From: Oribacterium sp. UBA4274
GTDB lineage: Bacteria; Bacillota; Clostridia; Lachnospirales; Lachnospiraceae
Reading direction: 5' to 3'
DNA: 27,414 nucleotides
Assembly: GCA_002396005.1 (NCBI GenBank)
Contig: DGVW01000116.1
Coordinates: forward strand, 1 to 27,414
Shown in pieces: positions 16,311 to 23,708 of the stretch (positions are counted from its first letter, which is position 1; the number at the start of each line of letters is the position of its first letter). The translations under genes were made by a program, and so were the position numbers. The notes below the pieces were generated by a model that did not search any database, was not told the origin of the DNA, and saw only the letters and a program-made list of their open reading frames with translations.

Positions 16311-17162
16311 ATGGCAGCTTATAAGACGCAAAAAGAAAAAGTAGATGATCAGCGTAATTACCTTGTTGTCAAGGACAACGCGCTTATTCAGAAAGCTAAA
16401 TATAATCTGACTGCCAACGAGCAAAAGTTAGTTAACTATGTAATCACGATGATCAAGCCGGGAGAGGAAGAGTTCAAGAAATACGAGATCAGAGCTCTGG
16501 ATTTTGCAAGACTCTGCGGTATCGATCCTAAAAATGTTTATCGTGAGTTTAAAAACATGATTGACTCAATTGATGAAAAAGCATTCTGGGTAAACATAGA
16601 TAACAGAGTCATCAAGCTCCGCTGGTTCAATGAGCCTGAATATGATGGCGGTAAGGGAACTATAAGTCTTATCCTTGACAGCCGTATCAAGACATATCTG
16701 CTCGGTATTCAGAATAATTTCACAGAATATGAGCTTTACAATATTCTGTCCATGACAAGTAAATATTCGCCACGTTTGTATGAGCTTGCCAAGTCCTATG
16801 CTTATAAAGGTCATGTAGATATTCCTATAGATACACTGAGAGAGAATCTTATGGCTGATGTATACAGTGCCTTCGGTAACTTCAAGCAGCGAGTTTTATC
16901 TCCTGCGATTAAAGAAATCAATGAGTATACAGATATAACAGTTTCCTATGATTGTATTACAGACAAGGGTGAGCTGGTTAAGGGAAGATTACAGGGTAAA
17001 CGCATAACACATATACGTTTATATATAGAAAACAAGGATACACTTGACAGATTTGCTACATACAATAAGACAGTAAGCAAGATAGAAAAACGTAATCTCC
17101 AGTTCAAGGGACAGCTTAGTCTCAATTTTGATGATTCGGGAAAGCTTGTTGATATAGCCTGA
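16311..17162 (+). CDS. Rep_3-family replication initiator protein
   Basis: The 283-residue protein fits the two winged-helix layout of Rep_3/RepB initiators. The first domain begins at NYLVVKDNALIQKAKYNLTANEQKLVNYVI (start about residue 16) and runs to ~145. The second starts at YNILSMTSKYSPRLYELAK and contains FKQRVLSPAIKEINEYTDI (about 191-209), the part that binds iterons. These proteins bind iterons as monomers, open the origin with DnaA, and limit copy number by dimer-mediated pairing of iterons. GGAG lies eight bases before the ATG. The 1.14-kb iteron region is directly upstream and a strong terminator follows. The basic C-terminal tail past residue 245 is longer than strictly needed for the domain. 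The gene is intact, with no sign of decay. Confidence 0.93.
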   Translation: MAAYKTQKEKVDDQRNYLVVKDNALIQKAKYNLTANEQKLVNYVITMIKPGEEEFKKYEIRALDFARLCGIDPKNVYREFKNMIDSIDEKAFWVNIDNRVIKLRWFNEPEYDGGKGTISLILDSRIKTYLLGIQNNFTEYELYNILSMTSKYSPRLYELAKSYAYKGHVDIPIDTLRENLMADVYSAFGNFKQRVLSPAIKEINEYTDITVSYDCITDKGELVKGRLQGKRITHIRLYIENKDTLDRFATYNKTVSKIEKRNLQFKGQLSLNFDDSGKLVDIA

Positions 17163-17270
17163 CCTAGCAGTCAGTTACTGCAGATAGTACTAAGAATCAG
17201 TTTGATATGAGGTTTGTAATGATACCTCTTATTAAAACAGCTTATAAAGATATTATTTTACTACAAAATT

Positions 17271-17303
17271 AAGTGGATGCAATAAAATGCATTCACTTTT
17301 TTT
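17271..17303 (+). terminator. Terminator after the initiator gene
   Basis: An 11-bp stem with one wobble pair, AAGTGGATGCA (17271-17281) / TGCATTCACTT (17288-17298), is followed by T's to 17303. It isolates rep from rpoA. Confidence 0.85.
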
Positions 17304-17323
17304 GATTTTTTTCTCCAAAAGGG

Positions 17324-17351
17324 TAGACATGTTAAAAAAAAAGGCTATAAT
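17324..17351 (+). promoter_or_regulatory. Promoter of the rpoA gene
   Basis: TAGACA (17324-17329), a 16-base spacer and a consensus TATAAT (17346-17351) lie 109 bases upstream of the ATG, giving a leader of about 100 bases. No binding site or attenuator is evident in the leader. Confidence 0.65.
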
Positions 17352-17460
17352 AGAATAGCTTGATTTAAAAATAGCGGTAGTCTGTAAATCGATGGATACG
17401 GCGTTTAGATCATGTGCTACTAATGTTGTTTCAGCGATTCTAATATAAAGAGGTAGGGTA

Positions 17461-18411
17461 ATGGCAGTAGAAATCAAACCGGTTCTCGAAGTTGAGGAAA
17501 TCTCAGATGATAAGAAATTTGGACGTTTTGTATGCGCACCACTTGCAAAGGGTGAGGGTACAGTTATCGGCAATTCTTTAAGACGTATTCTCCTTTCATC
17601 AATGCCTGGTACTGCAGTTAGCGAGGTTAAATTTGACGGAGTATATCATGAGTTTTCATCCATCCCTGGTGTTAAGGAGGATGTAAGTGATATCATCCTT
17701 AACTTAAAGAAGCTTGCAATTAAGAACACATCATCCAGCGACGACCCGGTTATGGCATATATTGATTATGCAGGTGAGGGCGTTGTCCGTGGATCTGATA
17801 TCAAGGTTTCTTCTGAAGTAGAGATCGTTAATCAGGATCAGGTCATCGCAACTCTTTCAGGTAAAGATGCAAGACTGTATGCTGAGATAAAGATGAACAA
17901 GGGACGTGGATATGACGGTGCTAACACACGTGATCGCAGTGATCTCGCAATCGGTGTTATCGCGGTTGACTCTATCTATTGCCCTGTTGTAAAGGTTAAT
18001 ATGGTCATTGACCAGATTGAGGGTACAAACGAAGAGAAGCTTACTCTTGATGTTACTACAAACGGTACTATGGCTCCGGATGATGCAGTTTCTCTTTCAG
18101 CTCGTATTCTTGATTCACACCTTAAGCTTTTTGCTGATATGGATATCAACGCAGAGAGCGAGGTTAAGGTTGAGGATTCAGCAAGTAGTGACTCAAACGA
18201 CCTTATGAACATGAACATTGATGAGCTTGAGCTCAGCGTACGTTCATATAACTGTCTCAAGAGAGCCGGCATCAATACTGTTGGTGATCTTTGCAACAAG
18301 ACATTGGACGATCTTTCAAAGGTTCGTAACATGGGACGTAAGTCAATTGATGAGATTCTTGGCAAGCTCGAGTCTATGGGACTTTCACTTAGCACCAGAG
18401 ATGCTGATTGA
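17461..18411 (+). CDS. rpoA: DNA-directed RNA polymerase alpha subunit
   Basis: This is a full-length 316-residue alpha subunit. The N-terminal dimerisation and assembly domain (about 1-232) includes GNSLRRILLSSMPG (37-50) and the core-contact loop region. An Asp/Ser-rich linker (232-252) follows. The C-terminal domain (about 253-312) contains RSYNCLKRAGI, where Arg261 corresponds to the DNA-binding Arg265 of E. coli, and the helix-hairpin-helix VRNMGRKSIDEI. Alpha seeds polymerase assembly and contacts UP elements and activators. The usual neighbours rpsD, rpsK and rplQ are absent; instead the gene has its own promoter and terminator right after the replication initiator. No residue loss suggests decay. 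It may be a second copy or the relocated only copy. GAGG lies about eight bases before the start. Confidence 0.95.
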   Translation: MAVEIKPVLEVEEISDDKKFGRFVCAPLAKGEGTVIGNSLRRILLSSMPGTAVSEVKFDGVYHEFSSIPGVKEDVSDIILNLKKLAIKNTSSSDDPVMAYIDYAGEGVVRGSDIKVSSEVEIVNQDQVIATLSGKDARLYAEIKMNKGRGYDGANTRDRSDLAIGVIAVDSIYCPVVKVNMVIDQIEGTNEEKLTLDVTTNGTMAPDDAVSLSARILDSHLKLFADMDINAESEVKVEDSASSDSNDLMNMNIDELELSVRSYNCLKRAGINTVGDLCNKTLDDLSKVRNMGRKSIDEILGKLESMGLSLSTRDAD

Positions 18412-18439
18412 TTCACATTAATGTTTTATAAACATCATG

Positions 18440-18471
18440 GCGGTTTTCCTTTTTGGAAAGCCGCTTTTTTT
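18440..18471 (+). terminator. Terminator after rpoA
   Basis: A 10-bp stem with one wobble pair, GCGGTTTTCC (18440-18449) / GGAAAGCCGC (18455-18464), is followed by seven T. Confidence 0.9.
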
Positions 18472-18607
18472 ATATCGACTTTTGAACCTTACATCATCAT
18501 AATGTTATATATTTTATAATTTATGTGGATATAATAGCTATGAAGTTGATACGCACTAAAAGTGTGGTACCTGAGGCATAAAATACAGGATAGCTCCGCA
18601 ATAAATA

Positions 18608-19579
18608 ATGATAATGAAATATGAAAATAAATATACAGACTATACTGCAGTGAAAACAGAGTATAACTCTCATATAGATGAAAATCGTATGAGTCGTATG
18701 ATGCGTGAGATCAGAGCAGAAATTGCACGACTCAGACCTGTCATTTCATATGATGAAAGTGATATAGAGATGGTTCGTAAACAGGCAGGCAAAATAGGCA
18801 ACATCAAGATGATGGCTGATCCAGAGGGATGGTATGTGGCGATGGTGCTTTCCGGATATCTGACCAAAGATAAGTATGAGCGACTTAAACTTGCAGATAC
18901 TTTCCATGAGCATATGACCAAGGTACCTGCCGGTCTTGTCTACACAAATCCATACTATAATAATGTAATGATTCCGGAAGATCTCACTCTGGGGAATCAT
19001 CATTTTGCTGTACTTCGGTATGAGCGTGGTGAAATCATCGAACTGAATCCGGACAAAGTTGAGGGGATGTATGTTCCTCATTACGGATACCTGCAGGATG
19101 CCATAGAAGTTCCGTGTATAACAGAGGATAAACCGGAGGAGTCGGTGTGGATGAGTCTTTCTCCCGGAGAGATAATCACCATGGAGGATGATATAAGTGA
19201 CGCCCACGGAAGGGTACTGACATTGGGCCTGGGTCTCGGGTACTATGCTTATATGGCTGCAAGAAAGACTAATGTTTCTGAAGTGACTGTAGTGGAAAGA
19301 GATCACGACACTATAACGCTGTTTGACAGCTTTATCCGTAATCAGTTTGGAAAGGATGAGGCAGGGCATGACATTTCCGACAAGATCAGAATAGTGCAGG
19401 CAGATGCATTTGACTATCTCAGGACTATTGGTGACGGAGACTATGACTATATGTTTGCTGATCTTTGGGAAGGCCCTTATGACGGAAAACCAATGTATAA
19501 AGAGATAAAGAAAATCACTGAAGGATATAAGAAAACAGAATGTCGTTACTGGATACTTCCTCAGATGTTATCAATATGA
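18608..19579 (+). CDS. Spermidine-synthase-like / class I methyltransferase-like protein
   Basis: The 323-residue protein has a C-terminal Rossmann domain with the nucleotide-binding loop VLTLGLGLGYYAYMAA (about 204-219), an acidic strand end VTVVERDHD, an ADAFDYL motif and YDYMFADLWEG. These match the pattern of spermidine synthases and related AdoMet-fold enzymes. The N-terminal ~180 residues are not recognised and differ from the usual small spermidine synthase N-domain, so the reaction is uncertain. A -10 box TATAAT (18530-18535) is seen ~70 bases upstream without a good -35. The start is poorly defined: ATG at 18608 or 18614 lacks a strong ribosome binding site. An iteron-like site lies five bases after the stop. 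Confidence 0.7.
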   Translation: MIMKYENKYTDYTAVKTEYNSHIDENRMSRMMREIRAEIARLRPVISYDESDIEMVRKQAGKIGNIKMMADPEGWYVAMVLSGYLTKDKYERLKLADTFHEHMTKVPAGLVYTNPYYNNVMIPEDLTLGNHHFAVLRYERGEIIELNPDKVEGMYVPHYGYLQDAIEVPCITEDKPEESVWMSLSPGEIITMEDDISDAHGRVLTLGLGLGYYAYMAARKTNVSEVTVVERDHDTITLFDSFIRNQFGKDEAGHDISDKIRIVQADAFDYLRTIGDGDYDYMFADLWEGPYDGKPMYKEIKKITEGYKKTECRYWILPQMLSI

Positions 19580-19583
19580 AGAA

Positions 19584-19599
19584 GCCGTAAATTTGTTAT
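19584..19599 (+). repeat. Isolated iteron-like site downstream of the spermidine-synthase-like gene
   Basis: GCCGTAAATTTGTTAT is identical to the origin copy at 15459 (read on the - strand) but lies 3.3 kb right of the array, just after a stop codon. Confidence 0.65.
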
Positions 19600-19665
19600 A
19601 TGTTAGATATACATAAACAAGAACCGATGGGCATCAATTAGGGAGCTGTTAAGAGAGCATGGTAC

Positions 19666-19712
19666 AAAAAACCCCTGAACCCCAATGCAAAGGGTTCAGG
19701 GGATATGTTTTT
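19666..19712. terminator. Bidirectional terminator
   Basis: A perfect 11-bp stem CCCCTGAACCC (19672-19682) / GGGTTCAGGGG (19692-19702) is flanked by A's on the left and T's on the right. It can stop transcription from both the + strand gene and the converging - strand gene. Confidence 0.9.
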
Positions 19713-19769
19713 TTACCAGTTATTTTTAGTATAATTAAGAATTTGCAATAAAGGCCAATATTTAATTTT

Positions 19770-20006
19770 TTAGTTAACTATATGTCTGACCAGCCATATG
19801 AGGATGCAGGCTCCGATACAGGAAACGAAAATTCCCGAGATAAATCCGGTTGAAGACATTCCGATAAGACCCATTACGGCAGACCCGACTATACCACCTA
19901 CCAGACCGAGAATAATGTTTTTGAATAGGGATCCGTGAACTCCCATGATGTTTCCTGCGATGTGGCCTGCGATGGCACCTATTATAAGATTTATGATGAT
20001 AGACAT
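19770..20006 (-). CDS. GlsB/YeaQ/YmgE-family small membrane protein
   Basis: The 78-residue protein is nearly all hydrophobic, with three membrane helices and the family's glycine-rich repeats (LIIGAIAGHIAGNIMG and NIILGLVGGIVGSAVMG). The family, also called transglycosylase-associated protein, is linked to envelope stress in firmicutes, but its molecular role is not known. AAGGAGG lies seven bases before the ATG. A good promoter is seen on the - strand at 20042-20070, back to back with the cbiD promoter. Confidence 0.88.
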   Translation of the reverse strand: MSIIINLIIGAIAGHIAGNIMGVHGSLFKNIILGLVGGIVGSAVMGLIGMSSTGFISGIFVSCIGACILIWLVRHIVN

Positions 20007-20041
20007 AGAAACCTCCTTTTTAAATTTAACAATATGAGTTA

Positions 20042-20070
20042 ATCATATCATCTTAAGACACAGTTGTAAA
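20042..20070 (-). promoter_or_regulatory. Promoter of the GlsB-like gene
   Basis: On the - strand TTTACA (20070-20065), a 17-base spacer and TATGAT (20047-20042) are well formed. Its -35 box covers five of the same base pairs as the cbiD -35 box. Confidence 0.65.
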
Positions 20071-20092
20071 AAAACTTTCCCTTAATTAAAAT
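20064..20092 (+). promoter_or_regulatory. Putative cbiD promoter giving a leaderless mRNA
   Basis: TTGTAA (20064-20069), a 17-base spacer and TAAAAT (20087-20092) would start transcription at about 20099-20101, the position of the cbiD ATG. There is no ribosome binding site in front of that ATG. Confidence 0.5.
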
Positions 20093-20100
20093 ATTGACAT

Positions 20101-21399
20101 ATGGATAGATTTATACATAAAGATCAGAAAAAATTGAGGCGTGGACTGACTACCGGAACCTGCGCTGCAGCCTGCACAAAGGCAGCTATGATAAGGCTTT
20201 TCAAGGGTGATGTCTGTAGTGAAGTTACCATCAGACTGCCGGGAGGTGAAGTTGTTAAACTGCCGGTGCAGGAGGCTCCTGAATCCCAAAGTGTTTTAAA
20301 TCAAATAGATTCAGTTCAGATAGCTTTGAAATGTAAGGCATCGGGTAATAAAAAAGATTACAAGGATTCTGCAGATAAAAGCTGTAGGACTTATGGTGGG
20401 CGCAGAGCTGACAGCGCTGAGTTCTATACAGTGAAGGACTCCGGTGATGATCCGGATGTAACCAATGGTGCGGAGATTCACGTTTGTGTTTCTGTAGTGT
20501 CAGGAGAGGATGTGCCGGCCAAGGCATTTGCATGCGACAGAGATGAGAGGCTGTTTCTGGATGGTGGTAAAGGCGTAGGAATCGTAACGAAGGAGGGTCT
20601 ACGTCAGGAGGTCGGCCAAAGTGCCATAAATCCGGTTCCACGGGAAATGATATTTGATGCGGCGCTCAGCGTTCTCAGTGAACTGGAACTGGAAGAACAT
20701 AAGGAAGATGTTCTCATAACTGTGATAGTTCCGGAGGGTGAGAAGCTGGGAGCGAGGACATTTAATCCAAGGCTCGGTATAGAGGGCGGTATATCTATAC
20801 TCGGTACTACAGGTATCGTTGAGCCAATGTCGGAGGCCGCAATCGTCTCGACTATAGAAACGGAGATAAGGCAGAAGCTGTTGCTGGATCCTGACGGCAG
20901 GATACTGGTGGTGCCCGGGAATTACGGAAAGAGGTATGCTGAGGGACTTGGGTTGGATCTAAAAAGAGCGATTGAGGTATCAAACTACATCGGTGAAGCC
21001 ATAGACCTCGCAGTATCTTACGGGTGCAGGAAATTTCTTCTGGTTGGTAATATCGGGAAGCTTGTAAAGCTTGCTGCCGGAATCATGAATACCTATAGCA
21101 AGGTGGCTGATGGCAGGTGGGAGACATTTGCCGCGCATCTTGCGTTGTCGGGCGGCGACAGAGATACTGTGAGACGGATCAAAGAGGCACCCACAACAGA
21201 AGAGATGCTGAGAATTCTGGATGAAACAGGCTTGAGAGAGACGGTTATGGAATCCATTCTGCGGGAGATTGAGTATCACCTGGATCACAGGATACGCGGG
21301 CAGATGGAGTATGGTGTGGTGGTTTTCTCCGAGAGGTACGGGAAAATCGGAGAGACAAAAGGGGCTTCTGAGTTGATGGAAAATTTTAGAAACGTGTAG
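20101..21399 (+). CDS. cbiD: Cobalt-precorrin-5B C1-methyltransferase
   Basis: CbiD methylates C1 of cobalt-precorrin-5B with S-adenosylmethionine in the anaerobic B12 pathway. The N-terminal LRRGLTTGTCAAACTKAA and the following VKDSGDDPDVTNGAEI are family hallmarks, as are GGISILGTTGIVEPMS and VPGNYGKRYAEGLG. The protein has 432 residues, against roughly 360-380 for the CbiD proteins I know. The excess is mainly a Cys/Lys/Ser-rich stretch between the first strands and VKDSGDD (about residues 60-112). A stop codon lies two codons upstream in frame and no ribosome binding site is present, so the ATG at 20101 is the only sensible start. It is the first gene of the cobalamin group. A weak terminator-like palindrome and a 204-base gap separate it from cbiF. 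Confidence 0.93.
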   Translation: MDRFIHKDQKKLRRGLTTGTCAAACTKAAMIRLFKGDVCSEVTIRLPGGEVVKLPVQEAPESQSVLNQIDSVQIALKCKASGNKKDYKDSADKSCRTYGGRRADSAEFYTVKDSGDDPDVTNGAEIHVCVSVVSGEDVPAKAFACDRDERLFLDGGKGVGIVTKEGLRQEVGQSAINPVPREMIFDAALSVLSELELEEHKEDVLITVIVPEGEKLGARTFNPRLGIEGGISILGTTGIVEPMSEAAIVSTIETEIRQKLLLDPDGRILVVPGNYGKRYAEGLGLDLKRAIEVSNYIGEAIDLAVSYGCRKFLLVGNIGKLVKLAAGIMNTYSKVADGRWETFAAHLALSGGDRDTVRRIKEAPTTEEMLRILDETGLRETVMESILREIEYHLDHRIRGQMEYGVVVFSERYGKIGETKGASELMENFRNV

Positions 21400-21408
21400 T
21401 ACAGATGC

Positions 21409-21432
21409 TTAGACTGATCAGTCTGATTTTTT
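21409..21432 (+). terminator. Weak terminator or attenuator between cbiD and cbiF
   Basis: The palindrome AGACTGATCAGTCT (21411-21424) forms a short stem and is followed closely by a T-run (21427-21432). The stem is AT-rich enough that termination is probably partial. The remaining ~170 bases before cbiF hold nothing clear. Confidence 0.45.
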
Positions 21433-21603
21433 GAAACATTTCTTAAAATGACAAATATTTAGTTTGTTAATGAAGAATAGTTCCAGAGTTTGGATAAGAT
21501 GGTTGTGATTAATGGTGTCGCTGATGGCAGAATAGGAAATATTGTTACATCATTTAATAAGAGTATGTTTTAGTAAAAAGTTTTAATTATAAATGGAGAT
21601 TGT

Positions 21604-22383
21604 ATGGTTCATTTTGTTGGAGCGGGACCGGGAGATCCGGATCTGATAACTGTTAAAGGACTTAGGCTTCTGCGTGAAGCTGATGTTGTTATATTTGCAG
21701 GATCGTTGGTAAATATAGAGCTTATGAGAAATTGCAAGGCGGGAGCAGAGATATATGACTCAAAGTTTATGAATCTTTCGGAGGTTACGGCGGTCTATGA
21801 GGAAGCCGAGAAGGCGGGAAAAGTAACAGTGAGACTGCATACCGGAGACCCTTCTCTATATGGTGCTGTACGTGAGCAGATGGACTGGTTAATGGCGCAC
21901 AACATTGAGTTTGATGTGTGTCCTGGGGTAAGTTCATTTTCGGGAGCTGCGGCGGCATTGAAGGCTGAGTACACTCTGCCTGGTATCAGCCAGACGGTCA
22001 TCATCACAAGAGCATCCGGCAGGACACCGGTTCCAGAGAAGGAAAATCTGCGGGAGCTTGCAGTGCATCAGGCGACCATGGTTATCTTCCTGTCGGCAAC
22101 ATTATCGGAAAAGGTCAGAGAAGAACTGCTTGCCGGAGGATATAGTCCGGATACTCCGGTTGCTGTAGTGTTCCGGGCGACCTGGGCGGATGAGGAAGTG
22201 GTCAGGACGACACTTGACCTTTTGCCTGAAGCATTTGCAGGAGGACATGCAAGGAGAGTTGACGGACATATGAAGCAGGCTCTGATAATCGTTGGAAAAG
22301 CGATAGATCAGAAAACGGATTACGAGCTGTCCAAATTGTATGACCGTAATTTTGTTACAGGTTACAGAGGAGAGAATGGATGA
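21604..22383 (+). CDS. cbiF: Cobalt-precorrin-4 C11-methyltransferase
   Basis: The 259-residue enzyme belongs to the tetrapyrrole (corrin) methylase family and methylates C11 of cobalt-precorrin-4. Motifs include VHFVGAGPGDPDLIT at the N-terminus, GDPSLYGAVREQ (about 82-93), PGVSSFSGAAAALKAEYTLPG with the CbiF/CobM-type pattern, and TRASGRTPVPEKE. The length is normal. GGAG lies six bases before the start. Its stop overlaps the cbiG start (ATGA, four bases), so the two are translationally coupled. Confidence 0.96.
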   Translation: MVHFVGAGPGDPDLITVKGLRLLREADVVIFAGSLVNIELMRNCKAGAEIYDSKFMNLSEVTAVYEEAEKAGKVTVRLHTGDPSLYGAVREQMDWLMAHNIEFDVCPGVSSFSGAAAALKAEYTLPGISQTVIITRASGRTPVPEKENLRELAVHQATMVIFLSATLSEKVREELLAGGYSPDTPVAVVFRATWADEEVVRTTLDLLPEAFAGGHARRVDGHMKQALIIVGKAIDQKTDYELSKLYDRNFVTGYRGENG

Positions 22384-23603
22384 GAATAGAGATTATCGCC
22401 TTTACAGAAAGAGGATATCACTTGTCTGAGAAGCTTAAGGGAAAGTGGATGGAGAGCGGTGAGCTGCCGGTTTTTTCCGGGGACATGGAAGAAAGGGGGC
22501 GTCATGAACGCCTTGAGATAGAACTTCATGCCAAAACAAAGGCTCTTCCTGAGATTTCTGAAACCAGGGAGTTGTCGGAACTGGTTGGAGACTGGTTCGG
22601 CTGCACTGCTGAAAACTTCAAATCCGGAGATTATGACGATGACAGTAACAGTGTAAGCGTCGGTAATGATGCTGCGTCTTATAAGTATACAAATGTAAGC
22701 TGCAGATCTGATGTCATCATCTTTGTCGGCTCCACAGGAATTGCGGTGAGAGCCATTGCTCCTTTTTTAAAGCATAAGTCGGAGGATCCGGCGGTGCTGG
22801 TGATCGATGAAGCCGGACATTTTGTCATTTCCCTGCTGTCCGGGCACTTGGGCGGCGGTAACGAATGGGCGGGAATTGCGGCACATCTCATAGGAGCGGA
22901 GCCTGTCATAACTACTGCAACAGACAATGAAGGTGCATTTGCAGTGGATATTTTTGCCAAAGAAAATGGGTTTGCCATAACTGATTTTGGTCTGGCAAAG
23001 GAAGTGTCCGCCAAGGTTCTGAGAGGCGAGAAGCTCCGCATATACAGCGATATCCCGATGGATGATCTCGTTAAAAAACCGGGGATTACTGAGGCAGAAA
23101 CTGTCGGAATAAAGGACATAGACAAGGCTGATGTCATCATAAGTTATCAGTCCAAAATTCTGGAGAGCCCTGCCCCTGCTATACGTCCGTTTAATGCTAT
23201 CGGACTGAGGCTTACGGCTAAACGTATTTATGTCGGCATCGGTGCCAGAAAAGGTGTGGACTTTGAAGATGTGCAGAAGGCTTTTGAAAGCTGCATGAAA
23301 TCTGCCGGAATTTCTAAAGATGCGGTGGCAGCGCTCTGCAGTATTGATCTCAAAAAGAATGAACAGGGCATACTTACCTTCAGCTACAAAAATGAGATAC
23401 CGTTTGTGACATTTACAGCTTCAGAGCTTGAGTCTCAGGAAGGAGCATTTGCAGCGAGTGCTTTTGTTAAGAGCGTTACCGGTGTGTCCAATGTCTGCGA
23501 AAGGGCAGCGGCCTACGCCGCGTCACGAAACGGCCGGGACAGAGTGGTGGTACATAAGCAGATCTATGGAAGTGTGACTCTGGCCGTGGCGGTTCAGGAG
23601 TGA
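22380..23603 (+). CDS. cbiG: Cobalt-precorrin-5A hydrolase
   Basis: CbiG opens the delta-lactone of cobalt-precorrin-5A and releases the two-carbon unit as acetaldehyde. The 407-residue protein carries the central-domain block VGSTGIAVRAIAPFLKHKSEDPAV, then VIDEAGHFVISLLSGHLGGGNEWA and ITTATD. The C-terminal domain starts near RIYVGIGARKGVDFEDV. It is longer than the usual ~340-350 residues because of an N-terminal insertion that is acidic and Ser-rich (about residues 80-102, including GDYDDDSNS). Overlap with cbiF by ATGA indicates coupling. Confidence 0.94.
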   Translation: MRIEIIAFTERGYHLSEKLKGKWMESGELPVFSGDMEERGRHERLEIELHAKTKALPEISETRELSELVGDWFGCTAENFKSGDYDDDSNSVSVGNDAASYKYTNVSCRSDVIIFVGSTGIAVRAIAPFLKHKSEDPAVLVIDEAGHFVISLLSGHLGGGNEWAGIAAHLIGAEPVITTATDNEGAFAVDIFAKENGFAITDFGLAKEVSAKVLRGEKLRIYSDIPMDDLVKKPGITEAETVGIKDIDKADVIISYQSKILESPAPAIRPFNAIGLRLTAKRIYVGIGARKGVDFEDVQKAFESCMKSAGISKDAVAALCSIDLKKNEQGILTFSYKNEIPFVTFTASELESQEGAFAASAFVKSVTGVSNVCERAAAYAASRNGRDRVVVHKQIYGSVTLAVAVQE

Positions 23604-23708
23604 AGGCATCTCTCAGCTATGTCGCAGGAATGCGGTAGATGATAAATGTGTGAAATTGCTTGATGAAGCGGTTCAAAAGGCAAGATTGAACAAGAGATGG
23701 AGGCAGAA

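Noticed and set aside
17253..17573. - strand frame over the rpoA promoter and start
   Set aside because: It overlaps rpoA and the rep terminator, with no coding features.
18746..19369. 207-codon - strand frame
   Set aside because: It is a shadow of the spermidine-synthase-like gene; the + strand has a clear nucleotide-binding motif.
20094..20099. TTGACA directly before the cbiD ATG as a -35 box
   Set aside because: Using it would put the transcript start inside cbiD and remove the conserved TTGTCAAA region; no -10 at proper spacing is seen.
21400..21603. Cobalamin riboswitch between cbiD and cbiF
   Set aside because: No B12-box-like sequence or expected multi-stem layout could be recognised; only a short palindrome and T-run.
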